Virus record (IMG/VR): IMGVR_UViG_3300037843_000708
Location: 1-23,192 of that record
DNA length: 23,192 bases
Direction: 5' to 3' (one strand)
Source: a virus
The position numbers and the translations under genes are program-made. Positions 14,022 through 21,536 of the stretch are shown piece by piece (the stretch's first letter is position 1; each line of letters opens with the position of its first letter). The notes below the pieces were generated by a model that had not been told where the DNA came from, searched no databases, and saw nothing but the letters and a program-made list of their open reading frames with translations.

Positions 14022-14837
14022 TTAGGCTATTTCTTGCACCAGACTGAGAAACGCTTCATCAGCTGAGAGCACTTCATCAGCCAGATCTTCGGCCGCGCCG
14101 GCGGCACCGAGAAAACAGCCGGCCTCAGTGGCACGCACCTTTGACGCCGCGATGCCGCGATTGCGCGCGACCAGATCAACAAACATCTCGCCAAGCGTGT
14201 CGATCTCGGCCTGGAAACGCACTCGCGCTTCCTCAGTCATCGGCGTCGTCGGATAAGCATCCGTCTTGCGGGCGCCATATTGGAACGTCGTCACCGCGAT
14301 GCCGAGTTCATCGAGCGCCTTGGTGATGTCCACGTGCATGGCGACGACGCCGATCGAGCCGGTGCCGCCAGTCCGCGGCACAGTCACCGCCTCGGCTGCA
14401 CAAGCCAGTGCATAGGCCGCCGAATAGGCACATTCGTCGAGAATAGCGCAGATCGGTTTTTCGCCGCGTGCCTCGAAAATCCGCTCGGCTAGGTCGAAAC
14501 ATCCGGCGAGAATACCGCCCGGCGAATTCACATGCAGCGCGATCGCTTTGGCTTCCGGATCGGCCAGCGCATGATCAAATACGGCCCGAATGCGATCGTA
14601 TCCCATCTCCCCGATGAAAGGTGAAAACCACTCCTCCTCATGAACGAGGATACCGTTGATTGGGATAACGGCGATGCCCTTGGTCAATTCGTATGGTGGA
14701 TAAGCACGGTTTTCCGATTCGATGACCAGGCTTTGCGGCGCCGTCTCCGCGCGCAGTTCGAGCGCGCGCAGGATCTTTTCCGTCTCACCCGGCAGTAAGG
14801 CCAGCGGAACATTGAGAAAACGATCAGCGCGGATCAT
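14022..14837 (-). CDS. S49 family head maturation protease (lambda gpC-like)
   Basis: 271 residues. The SppA/S49 core is visible: GIAVIPINGILV (54-65), the oxyanion-side ALHVNSPGG (100-108), the nucleophile Ser139 in ECAYSAAYALA, the GGTGSIGVVAMHVD block (157-170) and the Lys general base, probably Lys191 in FQYGARKTD. The C-terminus (GIAASKVRATEAGCFLGAAGAAEDLADEV) is the usual S49 end with the LGAxxAxxxGLADE-like motif. It should cleave the scaffold and/or portal inside the prohead. The ATG at 14837 overlaps the portal stop (ATGA), giving translational coupling; longer upstream frame is shadow. Unlike lambda gpC, the scaffold appears as a separate gene just downstream. Confidence 0.92.
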   Translation of the reverse strand: MIRADRFLNVPLALLPGETEKILRALELRAETAPQSLVIESENRAYPPYELTKGIAVIPINGILVHEEEWFSPFIGEMGYDRIRAVFDHALADPEAKAIALHVNSPGGILAGCFDLAERIFEARGEKPICAILDECAYSAAYALACAAEAVTVPRTGGTGSIGVVAMHVDITKALDELGIAVTTFQYGARKTDAYPTTPMTEEARVRFQAEIDTLGEMFVDLVARNRGIAASKVRATEAGCFLGAAGAAEDLADEVLSADEAFLSLVQEIA

Positions 14838-16507
14838 TGGGCTTCCGGTTTCTTGGCAACTTCCGTCGCCGTGAATTGACCGGCCCATTCGGGCCGCGGG
14901 ATGCCGAGTTCGTCGAGCCGCTCGAGTTCGTATCTGCGTTGCTCGAGCACCTCCTCCCATTCGAGGCCTTGCTCGGCGCATTCCTGCTCCAGCGTCGACA
15001 ATGCGCCATCCATGGCCATGACGGCGCCTTGACGTTCGGCGACGGGGTCGACCCAACCTCTGCCGGGTCCCATCCAGCGGCAGCGCGCATATGCCGTGCG
15101 ATATTTGACAAACTCTTCGAAACGTGACGCGCGACTTGAGCCGATGCCTTTCGGCAAAGGCAGGTCGTCATTGACCATCGACTCTTCCAGCCAGCCGGCA
15201 CGGATCTGACTGGCGAAAGCGAAAGCAAAATTGTCCCGCCGGCGCCCCAGCGTCTTCCAGGCCTCGAGCATCGCGCCGCGCGCGCTCGAATAATTCACAT
15301 TGGTCCAATTGTTGCTTACTTGTTGATCCGAGAGCCCAAGCCCGGAGGCGACATTGCGCAATGCTGCGCCTTCAAAGGCCTCGAAATTGCCGCTCGGCCG
15401 CTCCGCGCGCACCGTGTTGATCTTCTCACCGGGGAACAGGATCGGCAGCCTGGCATTACCAAGCATGATCTTTTTTTTGTCGTGAGCTGCGATTCGTTGT
15501 TCCTGATAGAAATTCAACTTCTCGCCGTCATCCAGCGCCTCAGTGACCATCTCGCGATCGAACGGCGACTCGATGTAAGCCGCGAAGATCGCGTTGATGA
15601 TCGCCGCGTTGAGTTCGACGCCGTCGTATTTCACCAGCATCTTCAAACGCTGTAGCACGGGTGCAAAGATGCCGGCTCCGCCGCGATGCTGGCCGGAGCG
15701 ATCGCTGTCGAAATAATGCACGACGGCGGGACGACCCCACTCCGTCTCGCGCGGCACCCGTTCCCAGGTCATCGACTCGACGGCGCTGAACCAATCGCCG
15801 GCGTGGGCCTTGCGGATGTGATAGGCGATCGCCGCGCCGTATTTGTCGATCTCGACGCCACCCCGTAGCACCTGTTGATCGAAGCGAAGCTGCGGATTCG
15901 ACAAACGGTCCGGATCGACCATCTGCACGGCCGTCGAGTAACGCGCCTTCCCAAACCCGACGCGTTCCGGGATCCACATCATCACTGCAAGCGCATCGCC
16001 ATCGACAAGTAGATGACGGAAGCCGAGAAAACACATCTGGCTGAAAGTCAGATTGCGCGCGGCGTCGCAGTATCGTCCTAGATCATGTGCCCAGCTGCGC
16101 CAATTTCCGTCGACCGCGCGGGCAAATTCCTTGGACCAAACATGATCAAAGGCCTTGATGCCGGTCTCGTTGGCGAGAAACTGATAATCCGGCCTGGTGA
16201 TCGGTCGCAAGTGAGCACCAATCGCATTGTCGAGAATCCGCGTGACGGCACCGGAGGCCCAGCCATCGTTGCGCACCATGTCGCGCACGCGCGAGACGAT
16301 GCGATCGCGATAGATATTGAGCTCGGCGTCCGGCGACCAGAGATATGGCTGCCATGCAGCCATATGTTGCCCGTAAAGGTCCGCGGCATCATACGCCGGG
16401 CCGCCGTAACCGCCTTCGCCTCCCGACAACGCACGCGAACGCATCGGGCGGCGCGGTGGCAGCGGCCTTTCGTCTGGCCCGTAAAGAACAACTCCCTTCT
16501 CAGTCAT
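14834..16507 (-). CDS. Portal protein, lambda gpB family (PF05136)
   Basis: 557 residues, close to lambda gpB (533). It forms the dodecameric portal vertex through which DNA is packaged and to which gpW and FII-type proteins attach. Family marks: RDRIVSRVRDMVRNDGWASGAVTRI, LRPITRPDY, the FLGFRHLLVDGDALAVMMW block, VQMVDPDRLSNP, HYFDSDRSGQHRG, the long LKMLVKYDGVELNAAIINAIFAAYIESP helix region cut here as separate motifs, and LSDQQVSNNWTNVNYSS near residue 410. The start at 16507 lies 9 bp after the gpW stop. The final codons overlap the protease start. Confidence 0.93.
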   Translation of the reverse strand: MTEKGVVLYGPDERPLPPRRPMRSRALSGGEGGYGGPAYDAADLYGQHMAAWQPYLWSPDAELNIYRDRIVSRVRDMVRNDGWASGAVTRILDNAIGAHLRPITRPDYQFLANETGIKAFDHVWSKEFARAVDGNWRSWAHDLGRYCDAARNLTFSQMCFLGFRHLLVDGDALAVMMWIPERVGFGKARYSTAVQMVDPDRLSNPQLRFDQQVLRGGVEIDKYGAAIAYHIRKAHAGDWFSAVESMTWERVPRETEWGRPAVVHYFDSDRSGQHRGGAGIFAPVLQRLKMLVKYDGVELNAAIINAIFAAYIESPFDREMVTEALDDGEKLNFYQEQRIAAHDKKKIMLGNARLPILFPGEKINTVRAERPSGNFEAFEGAALRNVASGLGLSDQQVSNNWTNVNYSSARGAMLEAWKTLGRRRDNFAFAFASQIRAGWLEESMVNDDLPLPKGIGSSRASRFEEFVKYRTAYARCRWMGPGRGWVDPVAERQGAVMAMDGALSTLEQECAEQGLEWEEVLEQRRYELERLDELGIPRPEWAGQFTATEVAKKPEAQ

Positions 16508-16516
16508 GGAAGCCTA

Positions 16517-16765
16517 TCACCGGAAATAAGGCCGTATTGCCCGGCGCCCGGAATTGATGCCGAGTTGCCGTTGCAACAATCCGATCCAATTCTGAAGCGC
16601 AGCCTCATTCGTCCGTTCATAGGTCACGGATTTCCCGTCATAGGAGACGGTGACCGGCCTGCCCTCAGTGACAAGTTGCTTGTATGCGAGCTGCGCCTCG
16701 GTCAGCCACTTCTGCAGTTCTGCCTGCGGCGTGCCCGCGAGAATAGTGTTGTTCGGATTGAACAT
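16517..16765 (-). CDS. W: Head-tail joining protein gpW
   Basis: 82 residues against 68 in lambda gpW. The alpha-helical hairpin with a central beta turn is visible: QAELQKWLTEAQLAYKQLV, then GRPVTVSYDGKSVTYER, then NEAALQNWIGLLQRQLG and a basic tail. gpW plugs the portal and allows FII and tail to attach. Its position between large terminase and portal is exactly that of lambda W. GAGGG lies 6-7 bp before ATG at 16765. Confidence 0.9.
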   Translation of the reverse strand: MFNPNNTILAGTPQAELQKWLTEAQLAYKQLVTEGRPVTVSYDGKSVTYERTNEAALQNWIGLLQRQLGINSGRRAIRPYFR

Positions 16766-16782
16766 CGGGCGCCCTCACTCAT

Positions 16783-18795
16783 CTAAGGCAGCCTATCCGC
16801 AAGCGAACGACGTGGCGGCGGCGCGGCTTGGCCGGCAACGACCGTGACCGTCTCCCGCGGCGGTCTTTCCGAGACCGCCGAGTATTGCAGAGCGACTTCG
16901 ATCCGCCGCGGCAGTGAGCGGCGCACAGCGAGCGCGCCGACAAAGGTATCAAGCGCCTCGTTGCGCTTACCCTCAGGAAGATCCCAGACCGTATATGGCT
17001 GGCCCATCCGCTTGCGCGTAATCCGATGTTCCGATGTCAACTGCTCAAAATAACCCGGACCGAAATTATCGCTGGCGGGAAAATGGATGAAGCCCGGCTT
17101 TCGTTCTCCCGCCTCCGGCGGCTGAATCTTCAAACGGCCATAGATCGCATCCTTGGCGCTATCGACGCCGATCAGCCAAAGCGGATCGTTCAACTTCGAA
17201 CGCGTTGCGTTGCCCGACCAGATCGGCCGCTTGCCGCCAATACCTTTGCAGGCGAAGATCCGGCGACCGCGGCGAGCTTTGGCAAAGGCGTAGACCTGTG
17301 AGCCGTGATGGCCGCCGGTATCGATGCCGAAGGCCGCAACACGTAACAAGCGGCCAGATCTGGTCGTGAACTTCTGCATCAAGAGCGAATTAAGTTCCGA
17401 CCATGCCATCGGCTGCGACGGATCCTGATTGATGACCGTGTATTGGAACGGCCACGCCTCTTCATCCTTGCCCCAGCCGATCAGCTGCACCTCGAGGCGA
17501 TCGCCCTGCACGTCGCAGAAGCCGGTAATTATCAGCACCTCGTCCGGTAGGTCGTCGGGACCATATTGCTCCGCGCGGCCGGCGATATCTCCTTCAAAGA
17601 TTTCGGAGACAGTCGATTTCCAAAGCTCGGCAAGACCGCTGTTGGTGAACTTTTGCAACAATTCCGGATGCCCTTGAGCATCCAAAAACTCGCGTACCAG
17701 TTCTGAAAGACGTTGACGTTTGGAATAAAGTTTTGAGACCTGGAATCCGGCATGGCCGGCATACTGCGCTCTTCCTCCACAGAGGATGCATCGCGCTCGT
17801 CCCTTATTATCCCATTTTTCCGGCATCTGATTCTCACCGCAGCACGAAAAGGATTTAGTCTGGCGCCAACCATAGTTCGGTGAAGATGCCAATCGATCGA
17901 GCACAGAGACGCGCTCGCGATCCGACCAGACCGCGCCACAAGCCTCACAAGCGATCGCCGCGGTCGCCGGCAGATGAATGCCAGCCTCATCACGATCCCA
18001 ACGTACATGCGACCAGCCCAATACCTGCTCGAAATCGCAGTGCGGACAAGCGACAAAACATTTGCGCTGATCGCTGGCGGCATATTCTCGCGCGATGCGC
18101 GAGACGCCTTCCACCGTCGGCGAACAGGCCCGGACAAACTTGGCACGACCCAGCGCCTTGAAAGTCGAAGCGCGCTCTTCGGCGAGCGCCAGTGGATCGC
18201 CTTCGGCGCCAGCCGACGGCGGATACTTGTCGATCTCATCGCACAGGATGACACGCTTAGGCCGGCTGGCCAGGTCGGTCGGCGAATTGGCGCCAACAAA
18301 GTCGAGCGTTCCGCCGGGAAAGGCTTTGTGCGTAATCGTATTGTCAGAATCACGCGAGCGCGGCGGTTGCACGAGCGCACGCAGCACGGGCATCATCGCA
18401 ATGATCGGTGCAAACCGATCTTTGGAAAAATCTCGAGCGGCTCCTTGCGACGGTTGCACAAACAGGATCGGCGATGGATCCTGGTGGATGAAATAGCAGG
18501 CGGTGTTCAGTAGAAATTCCGTCTTCAGGATCTGGGTGCCAGCCATGACCGTGATGGTGTGAGTGTCGGGCTCGCTGAAGGCAGCCATCGGCCCATAGGC
18601 GATCGGTTCAGCCGATGTGCGCCATTGGCCTGGATTGGCTGAGGTCTCCGCGACGCGGCGATAAGTATCGGCCCACTCAATGAGGCTGAGACGGGGCGGC
18701 GGCTTCAGCGCCCGGCGCGTCAGGTGCAGGCGATCCGCCAGCTCCATCCGTCCGATCGGCGCCACCGCCGGCGACGGCGGGGTCATGAAGTTCAT
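16783..18795 (-). CDS. Terminase large subunit, lambda GpA family (PF05876)
   Basis: 670 residues against 641 in lambda gpA. It is the packaging ATPase and cos/packaging nuclease. Seen: LSLIEWADTYRRVAE (37-50), with PGQWRTSAEPIAYGP following; the Walker-A-like GTQILKTE (86-93); Walker B VILCDEID (182-189); CSPTVEG (224-230, motor motif III region); a zinc ribbon with CPHC (250-253) and CEAC (283-286); and the nuclease domain with acidic Asp428 (FCDVQGD) and Asp492 (FGIDTGG). An extra cysteine set (318, 319, 336, 339) lies between ATPase and nuclease. The ATG at 18795 (GAGG upstream) makes it overlap the small subunit by 119 bp; Met17 at 18747 is an alternative. GpA-type terminases cut at cos sites. 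Confidence 0.94.
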   Translation of the reverse strand: MNFMTPPSPAVAPIGRMELADRLHLTRRALKPPPRLSLIEWADTYRRVAETSANPGQWRTSAEPIAYGPMAAFSEPDTHTITVMAGTQILKTEFLLNTACYFIHQDPSPILFVQPSQGAARDFSKDRFAPIIAMMPVLRALVQPPRSRDSDNTITHKAFPGGTLDFVGANSPTDLASRPKRVILCDEIDKYPPSAGAEGDPLALAEERASTFKALGRAKFVRACSPTVEGVSRIAREYAASDQRKCFVACPHCDFEQVLGWSHVRWDRDEAGIHLPATAAIACEACGAVWSDRERVSVLDRLASSPNYGWRQTKSFSCCGENQMPEKWDNKGRARCILCGGRAQYAGHAGFQVSKLYSKRQRLSELVREFLDAQGHPELLQKFTNSGLAELWKSTVSEIFEGDIAGRAEQYGPDDLPDEVLIITGFCDVQGDRLEVQLIGWGKDEEAWPFQYTVINQDPSQPMAWSELNSLLMQKFTTRSGRLLRVAAFGIDTGGHHGSQVYAFAKARRGRRIFACKGIGGKRPIWSGNATRSKLNDPLWLIGVDSAKDAIYGRLKIQPPEAGERKPGFIHFPASDNFGPGYFEQLTSEHRITRKRMGQPYTVWDLPEGKRNEALDTFVGALAVRRSLPRRIEVALQYSAVSERPPRETVTVVAGQAAPPPRRSLADRLP

Positions 18796-19219
18796 TCAGG
18801 GCCTCGGTGATCTCGCCCGCAATTGCGACCTCACGCTCCTCACGGTTCATGCCATCAAGTGCATCCGCGAGTTTGCCAGGAATGGCGAGCAAGCGTTGGC
18901 GCACCACGCCGTATTCCGTTTCGACCTGGCGGGCGACTTCCTCGATCACGACGAGCTGACCGCGAGCGACGGCGTTGTTGCGCTCGGCCGCAGAACGCTG
19001 CTCGCGGGTGAGGAGGGCGCGTTCGGTCGATAGGTCGGCATCGGTCTTAGTACCGCGGCCGGCGGCAACCTTGCGCAGATGGCGGATGTAACTCACGCGC
19101 ACTTGCTCGAGGTAATACTCGCTGGGCGGCCTTCGCTCGATCACGCCGTCGTCGATGAGCTCGCGAAAGCGGCGGTCGCCTAGATCGATGTGAGCGGCGG
19201 CCTCATTCTGCGTTGCCAT
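18677..19219 (-). CDS. Terminase small subunit, Nu1-like
   Basis: 180 residues, as lambda Nu1 (181). The N-terminal winged-helix HTH is visible: NEAAAHIDLGDRRFRELID then GVIERRPPSEYYLEQVRVSY, which would bind cosB-type DNA. A charged helical middle follows (LTREQRSAAERNNAVARGQ, VIEEVARQVETEYGVV, RQRLLAIPGKLADAL), the common Nu1-type dimerisation region. The C-terminus is Ala/Gly/Pro-rich. It directly precedes, and overlaps, the large subunit gene. The ATG at 19219 was chosen over an upstream GTG (19246) because the family fold starts there and a G-rich run lies upstream. It recognises the packaging site and stimulates the large subunit. Confidence 0.82.
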   Translation of the reverse strand: MATQNEAAAHIDLGDRRFRELIDDGVIERRPPSEYYLEQVRVSYIRHLRKVAAGRGTKTDADLSTERALLTREQRSAAERNNAVARGQLVVIEEVARQVETEYGVVRQRLLAIPGKLADALDGMNREEREVAIAGEITEALNELHDPAVAGGGADRTDGAGGSPAPDAPGAEAAAPSQPH

Positions 19220-19513
19220 CGGAAGCGGAATCCCCCCCTGGCCCACTCCGCCGGAGCGGAGTCCCCTCCGAGAGTCACGATTTGGTCGCTGATGCGTTTT
19301 TCGCGGCTACCACGGCGCAAAAGGACCGAGCAGATTTTACGGGCCAGCGAGTCACCTGGCGGCGGCGGAAGGCCTTTGTGGCGCCGAGTAAACATTTGCG
19401 GCCGGAAGTGGAGTCCCCTCGGCGCCGACTGGCCCTAGATATGGCGAACGGTCGTGCGGTCCCCGCGGTCCCCGGACCCCTCCGGAAGGACCCATGAACT
19501 TCGCGGGGCTTGA
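19220..19513. other. Gene-poor stretch upstream of terminase; candidate cos region
   Basis: 294 bp without a gene I can support. In lambda, cos lies just upstream of Nu1, and a GpA-type terminase is present here, so this is the expected place for a packaging site. Visible structure: a tandem repeat of GCGGTCCCC (19456-19464, 19465-19473), then GGACCCC and another GGACCC (19474-19493), giving inverted GGTCC/GGACC pairs around 19467-19478. An 80-codon minus frame (19275-19517) exists but has an Arg/Ser/Ala composition like non-coding GC-rich DNA. The cos assignment is inference from location. Confidence 0.35.
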
Positions 19514-20116
19514 TCACCGTGGTCTACGCGTCTTCATCGCACGCGCCATGGCAGCTGGGAACGACTCCCGCAACTCTCTCAACATCATCTCCGCAAAAGT
19601 TTCGCGGAAAGGAACGTCCTTTTGAACTCCGACCGCCGAGCGAAGCGTGTACATAAGCCTCAGTCGCCTGCCCTTGCGCGCGTAACGAACCCACAGTGCC
19701 GGACCTTTCCCATGGAGATCGGCAACGAAAGAATTCGCGAGCGAACGCGGCCACTTTGAGCGGGACACGCCTCGCGCACCGCGCTTGACGTTGCTTTCAA
19801 CGGGGATAGCAAACTTCCCTTTGGCTTGCTTTGTTCCCCCGTCGGCGTGCAGTGCCAAATGTGCGCGGCCGAGACTGTCGTAAATCTCGACGCGTAGATT
19901 GTGCTTGGTCGCCGGCTTAACCTGCAAGGCCCTCTTGATGAAGCCAGGATTGCGCTGGGTAACATGCTGAGGCCACTCGTCCACCAAGGCTTGCTTGGTA
20001 ATATTCGCAGCCTCGGTCAAAGCGAGAGCAAGTGCGAACGGCACCTGGTCGAGCGCGCCGTCGAGTTCCACCGCGCGCTTCTCGAATTCGCTGAGATTGA
20101 ACTGCAGGTCGATCAT
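19514..20116 (-). CDS. gpZ-like tail completion / minor tail protein
   Basis: 200 residues, near lambda gpZ (192). Common marks with the gpZ family (PF06763-like): an N-terminal helix (FEKRAVELDGALDQVPFA), then an Ala-rich helix around ALALALTEAANITKQAL, a strand-turn region (VKPATKHNLRVEIYDS), a basic centre, VRYARKGRRLRLMYTLRS, and a final helix (ETFAEMMLREL). Such proteins act at the tail-neck junction late in tail assembly. The ATG at 20116 overlaps the previous stop as ATGA. It is out of the usual order: normally gpZ lies among the neck genes, but here it is upstream of the terminase. The assignment is by pattern, and an HK97-gp10-like protein is the alternative. Confidence 0.6.
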   Translation of the reverse strand: MIDLQFNLSEFEKRAVELDGALDQVPFALALALTEAANITKQALVDEWPQHVTQRNPGFIKRALQVKPATKHNLRVEIYDSLGRAHLALHADGGTKQAKGKFAIPVESNVKRGARGVSRSKWPRSLANSFVADLHGKGPALWVRYARKGRRLRLMYTLRSAVGVQKDVPFRETFAEMMLRELRESFPAAMARAMKTRRPR

Positions 20117-20301
20117 ACCGCGCGCTCCTCGAGCACTGCGCGGCGACGTTCCGTGATCTTTCCGTCCGATGTGAACAAGCCCGCCTCGACGAGCTGTTGC
20201 CGAGCTTTTGGCAACAGTTCTCGCCATAGATCGCTTTGATGGCGCGCACCGAACGGCGAAAGGCCGCAGCGGGCGGAGCGTGCGGGTGAAGATTGTATCA
20301 T
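20113..20301 (-). CDS. Small hypothetical protein coupled to the gpZ-like gene
   Basis: 62 residues, not recognised. It is basic, with a compact helical part (RHQSDLWRELLPKARQQLVE) and a C-terminal helix (ITERRRAVLEERA). The stop overlaps the next start as ATGA, which is the main argument that it is real. No Shine-Dalgarno-like sequence is seen before ATG at 20301, and an in-frame stop lies a short distance upstream, so no longer form is available. Confidence 0.5.
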   Translation of the reverse strand: MIQSSPARSARCGLSPFGARHQSDLWRELLPKARQQLVEAGLFTSDGKITERRRAVLEERAV

Positions 20302-20347
20302 TTTGGGAGGTCCAGGGTGTGCGACTCACACTCGCTAGACATGACGA

Positions 20348-20378
20348 TTTAGTGCCCTGGAAGCTGACAGCATGTCAA
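20348..20378 (-). promoter_or_regulatory. Weak candidate sigma70-type promoter before the packaging genes
   Basis: Minus-strand TTGACA (20378-20373) followed after 18-19 bp by CACTAA/ACTAAA (20354-20348). The -35 match is exact; the -10 match is poor. It lies in the 73-bp gap (20302-20374) between the regulator-like gene and the packaging/tail-completion genes, and just downstream is a small inverted repeat GTGTG/CACAC (20317-20331). Treat as a guess. Confidence 0.22.
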
Positions 20379-21448
20379 GTCCCCCTCCTGGCCCGATGGA
20401 TAGCCCTATGTAATTCGGGGTTATCTCCCGCGCGAGCCATGATGGCGTGTTCGTCGCGCAGCGGTCGGCGCCCCTTGGCTTCGACCTTGTAGCCCAATTC
20501 GCCGGCGAGAGTATCGAGACACTCGACCAGGCGCCGGCCGTAGTAATTGACGTCGCGAGCGCTGGTAAAGCCGAACATAGCGGCAATCTCTTTCAGTTCC
20601 ATGTTCTCGCCGAGCACACGCCGCAACAGATTTTCGCCCTCGAGGCCGAGTACTTTCGCCAATCGTGCGAGCATCTGTTCGGCGTCGAGACGGCCGTCGG
20701 TATCCGGCGTCTGAAAGCCGCCGCCATCGACATGATCGCGGGTTGGATCGATGCCCTTGGCGCCGCCGATCTCTGCACGCTCATAAAAGCGCTGCCAGTG
20801 CCGGGCGACCTGCAAGCGAATGTCGCGGTCTTCATCGCGACCGAGATGACCGCGCTTGGCCATACGGCCGATCGGATCGTTGCGCAGCGAGACGACGCGC
20901 TCGCGCAATGGCGCGTTCTTTTTCTTGGTCGTGAAGTGGCCGCGGCCGGCGCGGATGATCTCTTGCTCTTCCAGGGGATCAGCCACCTTGAGCGTGCCAA
21001 GATTTTCAACGCCGTTGATGTAGGGAACGTGGTTAGCCGCCACAGACTTTAGCGCGGCATCGAGAACATCCTCGGTCCGTTTTGCTTCCTTGCGTTGGCG
21101 CTTCTTGATGTCCGCCTCTTTGGCGTGGCGCGTCTCTATGACCGTCATGCGTTCGACGATCAGATCGATGCTGCCTTCGGGTGCTGATGCATGCACTGCC
21201 GGCGGCGCCCAGATTGGCTGCTTTATCTTTCGCGGTGCGTTTTCAGGCTTCGGCGCGTCTGGTGGAAACTTTGAGCGGGCAAGCCATGACCGCGGCGGGA
21301 TGATGTCGCCGGTTTTGGTCTTGCCGCCGAGGCACAGCAGCATGCGCGTCTCGGTCTTGGTGCCGCGATGATAAACGAGCCAAGTCTGCCATTCCGGCGA
21401 GCCGGGATGGATCTCCACCATCGCGGCCGGTTTCTTTGCTTCGCTCAT
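20375..21448 (-). CDS. Putative DNA-binding regulator with C-terminal helix-turn-helix
   Basis: 357 residues, family not firmly recognised. The N-terminal ~60 residues are compact (SPEWQTWLVYHRGTKTETRM); residues ~90-135 are highly charged and helical. The middle has KSVAANHVPYINGVENLGTL, then RNDPIGRMAKRGHLGRDEDRD. Residues ~206-320 look like a DNA-binding unit: RLQVARHWQRFYERAEIGG, DAEQMLARLAKVLG, and a likely HTH at 284-314 (LKEIAAMFGFTSARDVNYY) of sigma region 4 or DUF6456-like type. AGAGG lies 8-9 bp before ATG at 21448. Being just upstream of packaging genes, it may be a late-gene activator or packaging-site binder. That is inference. Confidence 0.6.
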   Translation of the reverse strand: MSEAKKPAAMVEIHPGSPEWQTWLVYHRGTKTETRMLLCLGGKTKTGDIIPPRSWLARSKFPPDAPKPENAPRKIKQPIWAPPAVHASAPEGSIDLIVERMTVIETRHAKEADIKKRQRKEAKRTEDVLDAALKSVAANHVPYINGVENLGTLKVADPLEEQEIIRAGRGHFTTKKKNAPLRERVVSLRNDPIGRMAKRGHLGRDEDRDIRLQVARHWQRFYERAEIGGAKGIDPTRDHVDGGGFQTPDTDGRLDAEQMLARLAKVLGLEGENLLRRVLGENMELKEIAAMFGFTSARDVNYYGRRLVECLDTLAGELGYKVEAKGRRPLRDEHAIMARAGDNPELHRAIHRARRGT

Positions 21449-21507
21449 TCGCCGTTTCCTCTTTGGTTTTGCTGTTGCGGCCGAACGCTTTTCTCAGAGA
21501 CGCACGC

Positions 21508-21534
21508 AAGCTTGTGGCAAGTTGCCACCAGCTT
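21508..21534. repeat. Near-perfect 27-bp inverted repeat (possible operator or hairpin)
   Basis: Two 13-bp arms round a central G pair at 12 of 13 positions; the inner seven pairs (GTGGCAA-G-TTGCCAC, 21514-21528) are perfect. It lies in the 88-bp gap between the GIY-YIG-like gene and the regulator-like gene. No U-run follows on either strand, so an operator or RNA-processing hairpin fits better than a terminator. Confidence 0.6.
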
Positions 21535-21536
21535 CG

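Noticed and set aside
15470-15478. In-phase A-AAA-AAG slippery heptamer inside the portal gene
   Set aside because: The -1 frame stops after about four codons and would give a portal truncated in its core; the codons encode a Lys-rich turn that fits the family, so chance is more likely than regulation.
19275-19517. 80-codon minus-strand frame starting with a GTGA overlap
   Set aside because: Position is attractive, but the composition (Arg, Ser, Ala, Gly) is that of random GC-rich DNA, no domain pattern is seen, and the stretch is the expected place for cos.
20317-20331. GTGTG-CGACT-CACAC hairpin in the gap before the small coupled gene
   Set aside because: Five pairs with a five-base loop are common by chance, and no U-run or gene end fits a terminator.
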